DNA of 64,000 nt. It comes from Virgisporangium aliadipatigenens. Lineage in GTDB: Bacteria; Actinomycetota; Actinomycetes; Mycobacteriales; Micromonosporaceae. Shown piece by piece: positions 23,996 through 32,437 of the stretch. The stretch lies in contig NZ_BOPF01000024.1 in the NCBI RefSeq assembly GCF_016863615.1, positions 1 through 64,000 of the forward strand, given 5' to 3'. Both the position numbers and the translations under genes were made by a program. Below the pieces are notes generated by a model. That model did no database searches. It was not told the DNA's origin and saw only the letters and a list, made by a program, of their open reading frames with translations. Numbering within the stretch: position 1 is the stretch's first letter; each line of letters starts with the position of its first letter.

Positions 23996-25803
23996 GGAAG
24001 CTCCATCGAGACGGTGGTGGGACCGCCCTTCGGGCTGTCCACGGCGAGGGTCCCGTCGAATGTACCGAGCCGCCGACGCACCCCGCGCAGGCCCGTCCCC
24101 GCATCCGGGTCCGCCCCGCCCGCACCGTCGTCCCGCACTTCCAGATATAGAACGCCTTCAGCGTGCCGGACCCGCACCTCGATCCGGCTCGCCCCGCCGT
24201 GGCGAACGGCGTTGGTCATCGTCTCCGCCACGGCGAAGTACGCGGCCGCCTCGACCGCCGGCGACGCGCGCCCGGCCAGTTCGACGCGCACGTCCACCGG
24301 CACGGGCGAGTCGAGCGCCAACGCGCGCACGGCGTCGCCGAGCCCGCGTTCGGCCAGCACCGGCGGGTGGATGCCGCGCACCAGGTCACGCAGGTCCGCG
24401 AGCGCCTTCGCGGCGGTCTCCCGCGCCTGCGCCGCCAACGCCTTGGCCGCCGCGGGATCCTTGTCTATCAACGCCTCCACGGCGCCGAGCGTGAGCCCGA
24501 CCGACACCAGCCGGGCCTGCGCGCCGTCGTGCAGGTCGCGTTCGATGCGGCGCAGTTCGGCCGCCTGCACCTCGGTCGCGTCGGCGCGGGTCTCGGTGAG
24601 GCGCTCGATGCGCAGTGCCATCGCCGCCTTGGCGGTGGGGCGCAGGAACGCGGCGGCCCAGTTGTTCGCGACGTGCACCGTCGTGCGGGACATCGCGAGC
24701 GCGAGCACGGTCAGCGCCACGCCCACCGGCACCGCCGCCCAGCGGATTCCCGCGACGGCCCCGTACCAGTCGCCGTCGTCCCCGTCGGTGAACCGCGTCC
24801 ACACGGCAGCGAGCACGAGGCCCTGCGTGCCGTAGAGCGCCAGCGCCACCGGGATCGCCGTCAGCACACCGGTGACGACCGGATCCAGCATCAGCCACAG
24901 CAGGTCCCGCCACGTCGCCGGATCCCGGAACAGCCACGTGAAGCGGCGGCTCCACTGCGGCACCGCCGGCGTCCTGTACCCGATCCCGTAGTCGTCGTAG
25001 TACTTCCCGTCGGCGCGTGGCGCGAGCGGCCCGGGGCGCGGCCGGTACGGCTGGGGAACGTCCACTGTGGACCAGTCGTGCGCCAGCCGCCGCCGCAGGT
25101 TCGGCAGCCAGCGGGTGTGCTCGACCGCCGGCGCGAACGCGAAGACGAGCCCGAGCCCGAACGACAGCAGGATCCCGGCGACCTGGGTCAGGAACACCAG
25201 CGCCGAGAGCATCGACAGCCCGCACAGCGACGCGCAGCGCACCAGCGCCACCCAGGCCGTCGACGTGCGCGGCACCCGCTGCGGCCCGAGCAGCGCGGCC
25301 GTCCACCGCCCGTACAGCGCCAACGCGGCCGGCGCGAACGACAACGCGGCCAGCACGGCCACGAGACCGGCCAGCACCCGCCACGGCGCCGCCCACGGCA
25401 GCACGAACGGCGCCGCCACCCCGACGCCGAGCACCCCGGCCGGCAGCAGCGCCACCAGCCCGCCCGCGAACGGCGTCGCGAACAGCCACGTGTCGTCGCG
25501 CCCGGTGGCCGGGTCGTCGTTGATCCACTCCAGGAAGCCCTGGTAGCGCCCCCAGAAGGAGGCCTCCGGGGCCGGCGGCGGCAACGACGGCCGGTACGGC
25601 GACGCGATCTCCCGCCCGGTCCACCGCCCGGCCAGCAGCCGGCACCACCCGGTGAACGCCCGCGCCCACACCGTCGGGTGCATGACCGCCACGCACCGCG
25701 TGAGCAGCGTGCCGGCGAACACCGCGAACCCGACCAGGGACAGCCCGAACAGCGCCGCTCCGCGCAGGAGGGCGATCGCGTTGCGGGCTCGCCAGGGGAT
25801 CAC
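23947..25803 (-). CDS. Sensor histidine kinase, NarL-partner type, with duplicated membrane sensor
   Basis: A 618-residue kinase. The first 370 residues contain two copies of a membrane sensor module, each with a Trp-rich element (FLEWINDDPATGRDDTWLF near 90; FTWLFRDPATWRDLLWLM near 290) followed by paired membrane segments. HisKA_3 follows with the phosphorylated H425 (ERDLHDGAQARLV), then HATPase with NAVRHG and DDGAGGADPDAGTGLRG. It starts at GTG 25803. Cognate regulator is the overlapping downstream gene. The double sensor is unusual; the paralogue at 30476 has one. Confidence 0.9.
   Translation of the reverse strand: MIPWRARNAIALLRGAALFGLSLVGFAVFAGTLLTRCVAVMHPTVWARAFTGWCRLLAGRWTGREIASPYRPSLPPPAPEASFWGRYQGFLEWINDDPATGRDDTWLFATPFAGGLVALLPAGVLGVGVAAPFVLPWAAPWRVLAGLVAVLAALSFAPAALALYGRWTAALLGPQRVPRTSTAWVALVRCASLCGLSMLSALVFLTQVAGILLSFGLGLVFAFAPAVEHTRWLPNLRRRLAHDWSTVDVPQPYRPRPGPLAPRADGKYYDDYGIGYRTPAVPQWSRRFTWLFRDPATWRDLLWLMLDPVVTGVLTAIPVALALYGTQGLVLAAVWTRFTDGDDGDWYGAVAGIRWAAVPVGVALTVLALAMSRTTVHVANNWAAAFLRPTAKAAMALRIERLTETRADATEVQAAELRRIERDLHDGAQARLVSVGLTLGAVEALIDKDPAAAKALAAQARETAAKALADLRDLVRGIHPPVLAERGLGDAVRALALDSPVPVDVRVELAGRASPAVEAAAYFAVAETMTNAVRHGGASRIEVRVRHAEGVLYLEVRDDGAGGADPDAGTGLRGVRRRLGTFDGTLAVDSPKGGPTTVSMELPCALSSPRTSPSSGKA
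25060..25072. repeat. Iterated palindrome GTCCACTGTGGAC
   Basis: Exact copy of GTCCACWGTGGAC, inside the histidine kinase gene. Confidence 0.6.
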
Positions 25804-25922
25804 GCCCCCATCCTCGCCGAGCCGCTCCGTCGGGCGCAGTGCGCCCGGCCCCCGTGCGGGGTGGGGAAAAGTGCACCCCGGGCCCGGTGCCCAGGCGCAT
25901 TACCGCGCGACGTCGCGCTGCA

Positions 25923-25928
25923 TAGCTT
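25923..25928 (+). promoter_or_regulatory. -10 box, leaderless start of ABC ATPase gene
   Basis: TAGCTT ends 7 nt before the ATG at 25936; there is no ribosome binding site. Confidence 0.45.
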
Positions 25929-25935
25929 TTCCGGC

Positions 25936-26658
25936 ATGGCAGTGATTGAAATCAGCGGGCTCGCCAAGCGGTACGGCGAGCGCGTCGTGCTCGACGGCGT
26001 GAGCCTCTCCGTCGAGTCCGGCGAGATCTTCGGCATCCTCGGCCCGAACGGCGCCGGCAAGACCACCACGGTCGAGTGCGTCGCCGGACTGCGCGTGCCG
26101 GACGCGGGACGCGTCTCGGTGCTCGGCCTCGACCCGCGCACGCAACGGGACGCGGTGCGCCGGGCTCTGGGCGTTCAACTACAGGAAAGCCAGCTCCCGG
26201 ACAAGCTCAAGGTCTGGGAGGCGCTCGACCTGTACGCGAGCTTCTACGAACGGCCCGCGGACCCGGCGGCGCTGCTGCGGGACCTGGGGCTCGACGGGCA
26301 TCGCAGGACCGCCTACGCCAAGCTCTCCGGCGGCCTCAAGCAGCGGCTGTCGATCGCGCTCGCGCTGATCGGCGACCCGAAGGTCGCGATCCTCGACGAG
26401 CTCACCACCGGCCTGGACCCGCACGCCCGGCGCGAGACGTGGCGACTGGTGTCCGCCGTGCGCGACCGGGGCGTGACCGTCCTGCTGGTCACCCACTTCA
26501 TGGACGAGGCGGAACGGCTCTGCGACCGCGTGGCCGTCATCGACCGGGGTCGCGTCGTGGCGCTCGACACGCCCGGCGGGCTCGTCGAGTCCGTCCCGAC
26601 CGCCGCCAACCTCGAGGACGCGTTCGTCGCCCTCACCACCGAAGGGAATGTCAGTTGA
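25936..26658 (+). CDS. ABC exporter ATP-binding protein
   Basis: A 240-residue DrrA/CcmA-type ATPase. Walker A is GPNGAGKT (36-43), signature LSGGLKQ (130-136) and Walker B AILDE (151-155), then the switch His in LVTHFMDEAE. With the permease that follows it should form an efflux pump for a lipid, peptide or drug. It is divergent from the HK/RR pair, which probably controls it. No ribosome binding site; a TAGCTT box lies 7 nt upstream, so it is probably leaderless. Confidence 0.92.
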   Translation: MAVIEISGLAKRYGERVVLDGVSLSVESGEIFGILGPNGAGKTTTVECVAGLRVPDAGRVSVLGLDPRTQRDAVRRALGVQLQESQLPDKLKVWEALDLYASFYERPADPAALLRDLGLDGHRRTAYAKLSGGLKQRLSIALALIGDPKVAILDELTTGLDPHARRETWRLVSAVRDRGVTVLLVTHFMDEAERLCDRVAVIDRGRVVALDTPGGLVESVPTAANLEDAFVALTTEGNVS

Positions 26659-27398
26659 ATACCCTCGCCAAGTTCACCTGGGTCGAGTTCAAGCTGCTGG
26701 CCCGCGACATGATCAGTATTCCGCTCACGCTCGTCATCCCGCTCGGGCTGGTGGTGGCGTTCGGGCTGCCGGACAGCAGCCGTCGGCCGGATCCCGGGCT
26801 CGGCGGGCTGACCGCGATCGACTCGGTGCTGCCGACGCTGGCGCTGACCGTCGCCGTGGCGGTGCTGGCGTTCACGGTGCTGCCGACGTACCTCACCATG
26901 TACCGCGAACGCCGCCTCCTGCGCCGCCTCGCCACCACCCCGGTCAAGCCGTCGACCGTGCTCGGCGCGCAGCTGCTCATCAACATCGGCCTGGTGCTGG
27001 TGTCGCTGGGCCTGGTGCTGGTCGTGGGGATGTCGGCGCTCGGCATGCACCTGCCCCGCAGCGTGCCGTGGTTCCTGGTGTCGATGGTGCTCGGGCTGGC
27101 GGCGGTCTTCTCGATCAGTCTGCTCATCGCGTCGGTGGCGAAGACGGCGCGCGGCGGCAGCGGCTGGGGCTTCCTGCTCTTCTTCCCGTCGATGTTCTTC
27201 GCCGGCGTGTACCTGCCGAAGGAGGCGATGCCGGACGTGCTGGCCCGGATCGGCGACTTCACGCCGCTGGGGGCGTTCCGTCAGACGGTGCAGGACGCCT
27301 GGCTGGGCGAACGGCCGGAGTGGCTGATGCTCGGCTTCCTGGCGGCGGTGGCCGCGGGGTGTGCCGCCGCCGCCGCGAAGCTGTTCCGCTGGGAGTGA
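26655..27398 (+). CDS. ABC-2 type permease
   Basis: A 247-residue permease with six membrane segments, beginning NTLAKFTWVEFKLLARD and carrying the typical ABC-2 loop MYRERRLLRRLATTPVKPST. The start is a TTG at 26655 that overlaps the ATPase stop (TTGA) and has GAAGGGA upstream; no ATG fits. It is the membrane half of the exporter. It ends directly against the convergent ArsR gene, with no gap. Confidence 0.9.
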   Translation: MNTLAKFTWVEFKLLARDMISIPLTLVIPLGLVVAFGLPDSSRRPDPGLGGLTAIDSVLPTLALTVAVAVLAFTVLPTYLTMYRERRLLRRLATTPVKPSTVLGAQLLINIGLVLVSLGLVLVVGMSALGMHLPRSVPWFLVSMVLGLAAVFSISLLIASVAKTARGGSGWGFLLFFPSMFFAGVYLPKEAMPDVLARIGDFTPLGAFRQTVQDAWLGERPEWLMLGFLAAVAAGCAAAAAKLFRWE

Positions 27399-27713
27399 CT
27401 ACTCCTCGGCCTCCCGCTTGAGGGCGTGCAGCCGGCGGTCCCACCGGGCGGCCAGTTGCGCCAGGGCGCGGGCCGACTCGTCCAGCACGTCCGGGCGGGC
27501 GGTCCAGCGGACCTCGCGGCCGGCGCGGGATCCGGCGACGAGCCCGGCGTCGGCGAGGACCCGCAGGTGCTTGTCGACCGCCTGGCGGGTCACCGGCAAC
27601 CGGCCGGCGAGCGTGGTGGCGGTGGCCGAACCGGCGTCCACGAGGGCGGCCATCAGGTCGCGGCGGGTCGGGTCGGCGAGCGCCACCAGCACCGCGCTCA
27701 GGGGGTCGCTCAC
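27399..27713 (-). CDS. ArsR-type HTH regulator
   Basis: A 104-residue winged-helix regulator (DPTRRDLMAALVDAGSATAT, then VTRQAVDKHLRVLADAGLV). It lacks the CxC metal site of ArsR/SmtB and belongs to the group paired with SRPBCC proteins. It starts at GTG 27713, overlapping the SRPBCC stop (GTGA). The likely operator is the perfect 28-bp palindrome at 28141-28168 upstream of the operon. Confidence 0.88.
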   Translation of the reverse strand: MSDPLSAVLVALADPTRRDLMAALVDAGSATATTLAGRLPVTRQAVDKHLRVLADAGLVAGSRAGREVRWTARPDVLDESARALAQLAARWDRRLHALKREAEE

Positions 27714-28114
27714 TCGGTGAGCCGCTTCGCGTGGGCCATCTGCGCCTCCCACCCCTTCGTGTTGCCGTCCACGGCCTCGCCCCGCTCGGTGTCGCTCAGC
27801 TCCAGCGAGTCGAACCCGCTCTCCACGACGCGCAGCAGCGTGCCGGCGCCGGACTCGCTGAGGAAGAACTCCACGAGCGTGCTCGCACCGGCCCACGGCG
27901 AACGGTATGCGACGTAGCGCGGCTCGTCGGAACCGGCCGGGTGGATGGGGAAGTCGCCGTACTTCGGGTCGTGCACCACGACGTGACCGTCCTTCTCGGT
28001 GAACGTGTGCACCGACGGATCGCCGTCGCCGATCCACCAGCCGGGGCGGGTGACAAGTGTCCAGACCCGGGCGATCGGCGCCTCGATGAGAATTTCCCGT
28101 TCGATCCTGTCCAT
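27710..28114 (-). CDS. SRPBCC (AHSA1-like) family protein
   Basis: A 134-residue START/AHSA1-type protein: IEREILIEAPIARVWTLVTR at the start, then VEFFLSESGAGTLLRVVESG and a C-terminal helix WEAQMAHAKRL. These form a helix-grip cavity for hydrophobic ligands. ATG 28114 is preferred to an ATG at 28150 because the family start aligns with MDRIERE. It is operonic with the ArsR gene; such pairs are common, but what they sense is mostly unknown. Confidence 0.85.
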   Translation of the reverse strand: MDRIEREILIEAPIARVWTLVTRPGWWIGDGDPSVHTFTEKDGHVVVHDPKYGDFPIHPAGSDEPRYVAYRSPWAGASTLVEFFLSESGAGTLLRVVESGFDSLELSDTERGEAVDGNTKGWEAQMAHAKRLTE

Positions 28115-28140
28115 GCCGTGCAGCCTGGCACGATCCGATC

Positions 28141-28168
28141 CGACGTGCAACCCTGGGGTTGCACGTCG
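28141..28168. promoter_or_regulatory. Perfect 28-bp operator palindrome
   Basis: CGACGTGCAACCC and GGGTTGCACGTCG form perfect 13-nt arms around TG. It lies between the divergent SRPBCC/ArsR operon and the CHASE-domain kinase gene, so the ArsR protein may control both. Confidence 0.7.
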
Positions 28169-28210
28169 TGGCGCCTCAGGTTACGCCACCGTCGTGCCGA
28201 TGGGTGGGTG

Positions 28211-30100
28211 ATGGTGGCGATATGGCGGACGCTCCGGATCGGGCCGCGGTGGCGCTTCAGCGCACTGCTGGTCCTCACCACCCTTGTCGCCGGCGCCCTC
28301 GCCACCGGGGGCGTGGCGACCGCGGTGCGCGACGCCCAGGACCGCCGCCTCGCCGAGGTCGTCGACCAGCGCGCGCTCGCCGTCCAGCAGGCCGTCGCCG
28401 CCGAGGCGCGCCGCTACACCGACACCGTCGCCGACCTCGCCGCCGCCGTCGGCGCGCAGACCGACCTCACCGCCACCGACTTCGCCGCCATCACCTCGCG
28501 CACCAGCCGCACCAGGCTGCCCGGCGCCACCGCCGTGGCGTTCATCGTCCCGGTGAACACGCCCGACGTCGCGGCCGTGCAGGCGAAGTGGCGCGACCGC
28601 GGGGCCCGCGACCTCACGCTCACTCCCGAGGGGGACCGGCCGGAACACCTGTTCTCCGTGCTCAGCCGGGCGCTCGACAACTCCGTCGTCGTCCCGGGCA
28701 AGGACCTGACCGTCGCGAGCGAACCCACCGAGGCGCTGCACGCCGCCCGCGCCAGCGGCCAGGTGACGGCCAGCCGCACGTACGTTCTGCTGCGCGACCG
28801 GAACCTGCCCGAGGAGCGGCGGCAGCTGTCGTTCGTGCTCGTGGCGCCGGTCTACGGCGGCGACGGGACGCCGGACGCGGGGGCGTTCCGCGGGTGGATC
28901 ATGGTGGGGCTGCGGGGCGGCGACTTCATCACCGAGACGCTGCGCCAGGCCGCCCAGCGGACCGTCGCCATCACGCTCTCCGACGCGTCGGTCGCCGGGG
29001 CGCCCGCGGTGCGCGTCGCGTCCGTCGCCGACGGTGCGGCGCTGGACGAACCGGGCCTGCGGCGGGAGAGCACGGTCAGCGTCGGCGGGCGTTCGTGGCA
29101 CCTGAGCGTGCAGCCGACCGGCGCCATCGACGACGGGCTGCCGGGATCGCTGCCGGCCGTCGTGACGTGGTTCGGGACGCTGGTGACACTGCTGCTCGCC
29201 GCGCTCGTCGGCACGCTCGCCACCGCCCGCAACCGCGCACTGGCGCGGGTCGAGGAGGCCACGGCCGCGCTGCGCACCGACATCGCGCGGCGCGAACAGA
29301 CCGAGGCCCGGCTGCGCGAACGGGAAGCGGAACTGGAGGCGTTCGCCGGGGTGGCCGCGCACGATCTGAAGTCGCCGCTGACCGCCATCGCCGGGTACAC
29401 CGAGATCCTCGCCGAGGACCACGCGGACGCGTTCGACCCGGTGACCCGCCGCTATCTGGACCGGATGGCCGCCGCCACCCGGCGGATGCGCGCCCTCATC
29501 GACGACCTGCTGATGTACGCGACCGCCCGGGACGCCACCCTGCACCCGCAGCCCGTCGCGCTCGGCGACCTCGTCGAGGACGTGCTCACCGTCCGCCGGG
29601 CCACCCTGGAGGAGCCGCCGCAGGTCGAGATCGGGCAGCTGCCCACCGTGGTCGCGGACCCCGTTCTGCTGCGTCAGGTCCTCGACAACCTCATCGGGAA
29701 CGCCATCAAGTACGTGCGCCCCGGCACCGACCCGTACGTGGCGGTGACCGCCCGGCCGACCGGCGACGGATGGCGCGTCGACGTGGCCGACCGGGGCATC
29801 GGCATCGCCGAACCCGACCGCGACGTCGTCTTCGCCACGTTCCAGCGGGCCCGGGGCAGTGAGGGCTACCCGGGGACCGGCCTCGGCCTGGCCATCTGCA
29901 AACGGGTCGTGGACCGCCACCACGGCCGCATCGGCGTCGAGCCGAACGACGGCGGCGGCAGCCGCTTCTGGTTCACGCTGCCGGACCTGCTCGGCCCGAC
30001 AGCGGAAAGCGACGTGCTCAGCCCAGCCACAGACAGAACGGATGCCCGGCCGGATCGAGGTGCACCCGCACGTCGTCCTGCGGCTGGTACTCCGCCATGA
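28211..30100 (+). CDS. Sensor histidine kinase with CHASE domain, orphan
   Basis: A 629-residue kinase. A membrane segment at about 15-37 is followed by an extracellular CHASE-type domain (about 65-290, with PGKDLTVASEPTEALHAARA and FVLVAPVYGG), a second membrane segment near 317-337, a coiled coil and HisKA with H384 (VAAHDLKSPLTA). HATPase follows, with N-box NLIGNAIKYV and a GTGLGLAI box. CHASE domains sense small molecules such as cytokinins or peptides. No regulator gene is adjacent. A GTG at 28208 is an alternative start. The last 83 nt overlap the convergent VOC gene. Confidence 0.88.
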   Translation: MVAIWRTLRIGPRWRFSALLVLTTLVAGALATGGVATAVRDAQDRRLAEVVDQRALAVQQAVAAEARRYTDTVADLAAAVGAQTDLTATDFAAITSRTSRTRLPGATAVAFIVPVNTPDVAAVQAKWRDRGARDLTLTPEGDRPEHLFSVLSRALDNSVVVPGKDLTVASEPTEALHAARASGQVTASRTYVLLRDRNLPEERRQLSFVLVAPVYGGDGTPDAGAFRGWIMVGLRGGDFITETLRQAAQRTVAITLSDASVAGAPAVRVASVADGAALDEPGLRRESTVSVGGRSWHLSVQPTGAIDDGLPGSLPAVVTWFGTLVTLLLAALVGTLATARNRALARVEEATAALRTDIARREQTEARLREREAELEAFAGVAAHDLKSPLTAIAGYTEILAEDHADAFDPVTRRYLDRMAAATRRMRALIDDLLMYATARDATLHPQPVALGDLVEDVLTVRRATLEEPPQVEIGQLPTVVADPVLLRQVLDNLIGNAIKYVRPGTDPYVAVTARPTGDGWRVDVADRGIGIAEPDRDVVFATFQRARGSEGYPGTGLGLAICKRVVDRHHGRIGVEPNDGGGSRFWFTLPDLLGPTAESDVLSPATDRTDARPDRGAPARRPAAGTPP

Positions 30101-30383
30101 CGGCCCCGCACTCCTTCGCCCACACCGCGGCGGCGTCCAGGTCGTCGACCATGATCTCGAGGTGCATCTGCATCTGCGGGTCGCCCGGCCCGGACGGCCA
30201 CACCGGCCGCACGTAGGGATCCTCGGTCTGGAACGACAGCCCGACCCCGCCGGCCGGGTCGCGCAGCACCACCCAGTCGGACTCCTCGGTGGCGATCTCC
30301 CAGCCGAGCAGCCGCGCGTAGAAGCGGGCCAGCGCACCGGGATCCGGCGCACCGATGTTGATCGTGGTGAGAGTGAGCCGCAT
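30018..30383 (-). CDS. VOC (glyoxalase-like) family protein
   Basis: A 121-residue VOC-fold protein: TTINIGAPDPGALARFYARL, then FQTEDPYVRPVWPSGPGDPQ, MHLEIMVDDLDAAAVWAKEC and HLDPAGHPFCLWL. It belongs to the small actinobacterial VOC group with no defined reaction. TAGGAT ends 7 nt upstream of the ATG, so it is probably leaderless. It overlaps the kinase gene end. Confidence 0.85.
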   Translation of the reverse strand: MRLTLTTINIGAPDPGALARFYARLLGWEIATEESDWVVLRDPAGGVGLSFQTEDPYVRPVWPSGPGDPQMQMHLEIMVDDLDAAAVWAKECGAVMAEYQPQDDVRVHLDPAGHPFCLWLG

Positions 30384-30390
30384 TCCGCCG

Positions 30391-30396
30391 ATCCTA
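30391..30396 (-). promoter_or_regulatory. -10 box, leaderless start of VOC gene
   Basis: TAGGAT on the minus strand ends 7 nt before the ATG at 30383; an excellent actinobacterial -10 match. Confidence 0.5.
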
Positions 30397-30463
30397 CGGA
30401 CGGTGGGGTTTTCCGCACCCCGGACGGAGGGCCGACCGGATCGTGCTGCCGGTGCCGCACTTC

Positions 30464-30469
30464 TACCGT
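30464..30469 (+). promoter_or_regulatory. -10 box, leaderless start of HK gene
   Basis: TACCGT ends 6 nt before the ATG at 30476. Confidence 0.4.
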
Positions 30470-30475
30470 GGGCCC

Positions 30476-31750
30476 ATGAACGCCCTCCGCGCCCTCTGGG
30501 CGCCGCGCACCTGGCGCGCCACCGCCCACGCGCTGGCCGGCCTGGTGCTGGGCCTGCTGGTGGCGTCGGTGCTGGTGACACTGCTGGTGCTGTGGTGGGC
30601 GGCGCTGTTCAGCCTGCTGGCCGGGCCGACCGGCACGTGGGCGCTGGTGACCGTGTACGTGCTGTGGACGTTCGGCGCGCCGGTGCCGCTGCTGTGGTTC
30701 ATCCGCGCCGCGGGACGGCTGCAACGGGCGCGGTTCCGATGGCTGCTCGGCGTCGACCTGCCCCGGCCGCTGCCGGTCGAGGGGAGCGGCCTGCGGCGGC
30801 TGGTGCGGGAATGGCGCTCGCCGGCGACCGGGCGCCAGCTGACCTACCACGTCGTGGCGCTGTTCATCGGCGTCGTCGGCGGGGGCGTGCTGCTCGCCTG
30901 CTGGTCGGCGGTGCCGGTGGCGGTCGGGTTCGTCGCCGGCGACTGGAACGACGACTGGTACCCGGGCTTCGGCGTGACCGTGACCGCGCTGGCGCCGGCG
31001 CTGCTGTTCGGCGCGCCGTGGGTGGCCCGCGGGCTGGCCCACGTCGACACGCTCGCGGCGCGCGAACTGCTCGGCCGCAGCCGCGCCGACGAGTTGGCGG
31101 AGCAGGTGGCGGCGCTGGCCCGCAGCCGGGCCGAGATCGTGGCCGCCACCGACGCCGAACGCCGCCGCATCGAACGCGACCTGCACGACGGCGCGCAGCA
31201 GCGCCTGGTGAGCCTGGCCATGAACCTGGGCATGGCCCGCGCCGCACTCGACCGCGACGGCGCGAGCCTCGACCGGGCGCGGGAGGCGGTGCGAGAGGCA
31301 CACGACGAGGCCAAGCTGGCCCTCACCGAGCTGCGCGAGTTCGTCCGCGGCCTGCACGCCGCCGTCCTGAACGACCGCGGCCTCGACGCCGCCCTGTCCG
31401 GGATCGCCGCCCGCGCCCCGTTCCCGGTGCGGCTGCGCGTCGACGTCGACGAGCGCTGTCCGCCCTCCGTGGAGGCCATCGCCTACTTCATCGTCTCCGA
31501 GGCCCTGACGAACGTCGCCAAGCACGCCGGGGCGCGACACGCCGACGTGAGCGTGGAACGTACCGGCACCATTCTGCGCATCGTGGTGACCGACGACGGC
31601 AACGGCGGAGCCGACCCCGAACGCGGCACCGGCCTGCGGGGCCTGGCGCGACGGGCCGCCTCCGTGGACGGCACACTCGACGTGCGCAGCCCGCCCGGCG
31701 GCCCCACGACCGTGACGGCCGAGCTGCCCTGCACCCCGGAGGAACCATGA
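30476..31750 (+). CDS. Sensor histidine kinase, NarL-partner type
   Basis: A 424-residue kinase with about four membrane segments in residues 20-190 around a Trp-rich sensor loop (GDWNDDWYPGFG). HisKA_3 follows with H237 (ERDLHDGAQQRLV), then HATPase with NVAKHAG and DDGNGGADPERGTGLRG. The ATG at 30476 is chosen over GTG 30443, which lies upstream of the -10 box. It overlaps the response regulator start (ATGA). It is paralogous to the kinase at 23947, with one sensor module instead of two. Confidence 0.92.
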   Translation: MNALRALWAPRTWRATAHALAGLVLGLLVASVLVTLLVLWWAALFSLLAGPTGTWALVTVYVLWTFGAPVPLLWFIRAAGRLQRARFRWLLGVDLPRPLPVEGSGLRRLVREWRSPATGRQLTYHVVALFIGVVGGGVLLACWSAVPVAVGFVAGDWNDDWYPGFGVTVTALAPALLFGAPWVARGLAHVDTLAARELLGRSRADELAEQVAALARSRAEIVAATDAERRRIERDLHDGAQQRLVSLAMNLGMARAALDRDGASLDRAREAVREAHDEAKLALTELREFVRGLHAAVLNDRGLDAALSGIAARAPFPVRLRVDVDERCPPSVEAIAYFIVSEALTNVAKHAGARHADVSVERTGTILRIVVTDDGNGGADPERGTGLRGLARRAASVDGTLDVRSPPGGPTTVTAELPCTPEEP

Positions 31751-32388
31751 GGGTCGTTCTCGCCGAGGACTCGGTGCTGCTGCGCGCCGGCCTGACGAAG
31801 CTGCTGACGGCCGACGGGTTCGACGTCGTCGCGGCCGTCTCCGACGCCGAGGAACTGCTCAAGGCCGTCGACGCGCACCGGCCGGAGCTGGTCGTGACCG
31901 ACGTGCGCATGCCGCCCACCAACACCGACGAGGGCATCCGGGCGGCGCTGGCCATCCGCCGGCAGTACCCGGCGATCGCGCTGCTCGTCCTGAGCCAGTA
32001 CGTCGAGGAACGCTACGCCACCGACCTGCTCTCCACGCGCACCAGCGCCGTCGGCTACCTGCTCAAGGACCGCGTCGCCGACGTGTCGGACTTCCTCGAC
32101 GCGCTGCGCCGGGTGGCGGCCGGCGGCACGGCGTTGGACCCGGAGGTGGTGGCCCAGCTGCTACTGCGCCGTCGCGACGACCCGACGGACCGGCTGACGC
32201 CGCGCGAGCAGGAGGTGCTGCGGCTGATGGCCGAGGGCCGCTCGAACGCCGGCATCGTGGACGCGCTGCGGGTCAGCCACAGCGCGGTCGAGAAGTACGT
32301 CAGCAACATCTTCGCCAAGCTCGACCTGCCGCCTACGGATACGGATCACCGGCGGGTGCTCGCCGTGCTCAAGTTCCTCCGCACCTGA
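31747..32388 (+). CDS. NarL/LuxR-type response regulator
   Basis: A 213-residue regulator with acidic pair E7/D8, phospho-acceptor D52 (VTDVRMPP) and K107 (YLLKDRV), then a LuxR HTH (LTPREQEVLRLMAEGRSNAG). It resembles the regulator at 23345 throughout, including the MPPTNTDEGI/LPPTFTDEGL segment, so the two systems are probably duplicates. Translationally coupled to its kinase. No target gene is evident nearby. Confidence 0.93.
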   Translation: MRVVLAEDSVLLRAGLTKLLTADGFDVVAAVSDAEELLKAVDAHRPELVVTDVRMPPTNTDEGIRAALAIRRQYPAIALLVLSQYVEERYATDLLSTRTSAVGYLLKDRVADVSDFLDALRRVAAGGTALDPEVVAQLLLRRRDDPTDRLTPREQEVLRLMAEGRSNAGIVDALRVSHSAVEKYVSNIFAKLDLPPTDTDHRRVLAVLKFLRT

Positions 32389-32437
32389 GTCCGCCGCGCA
32401 ACCGTTCTGCACCCGGGCGTCGGCATTCTGGTCAGTT

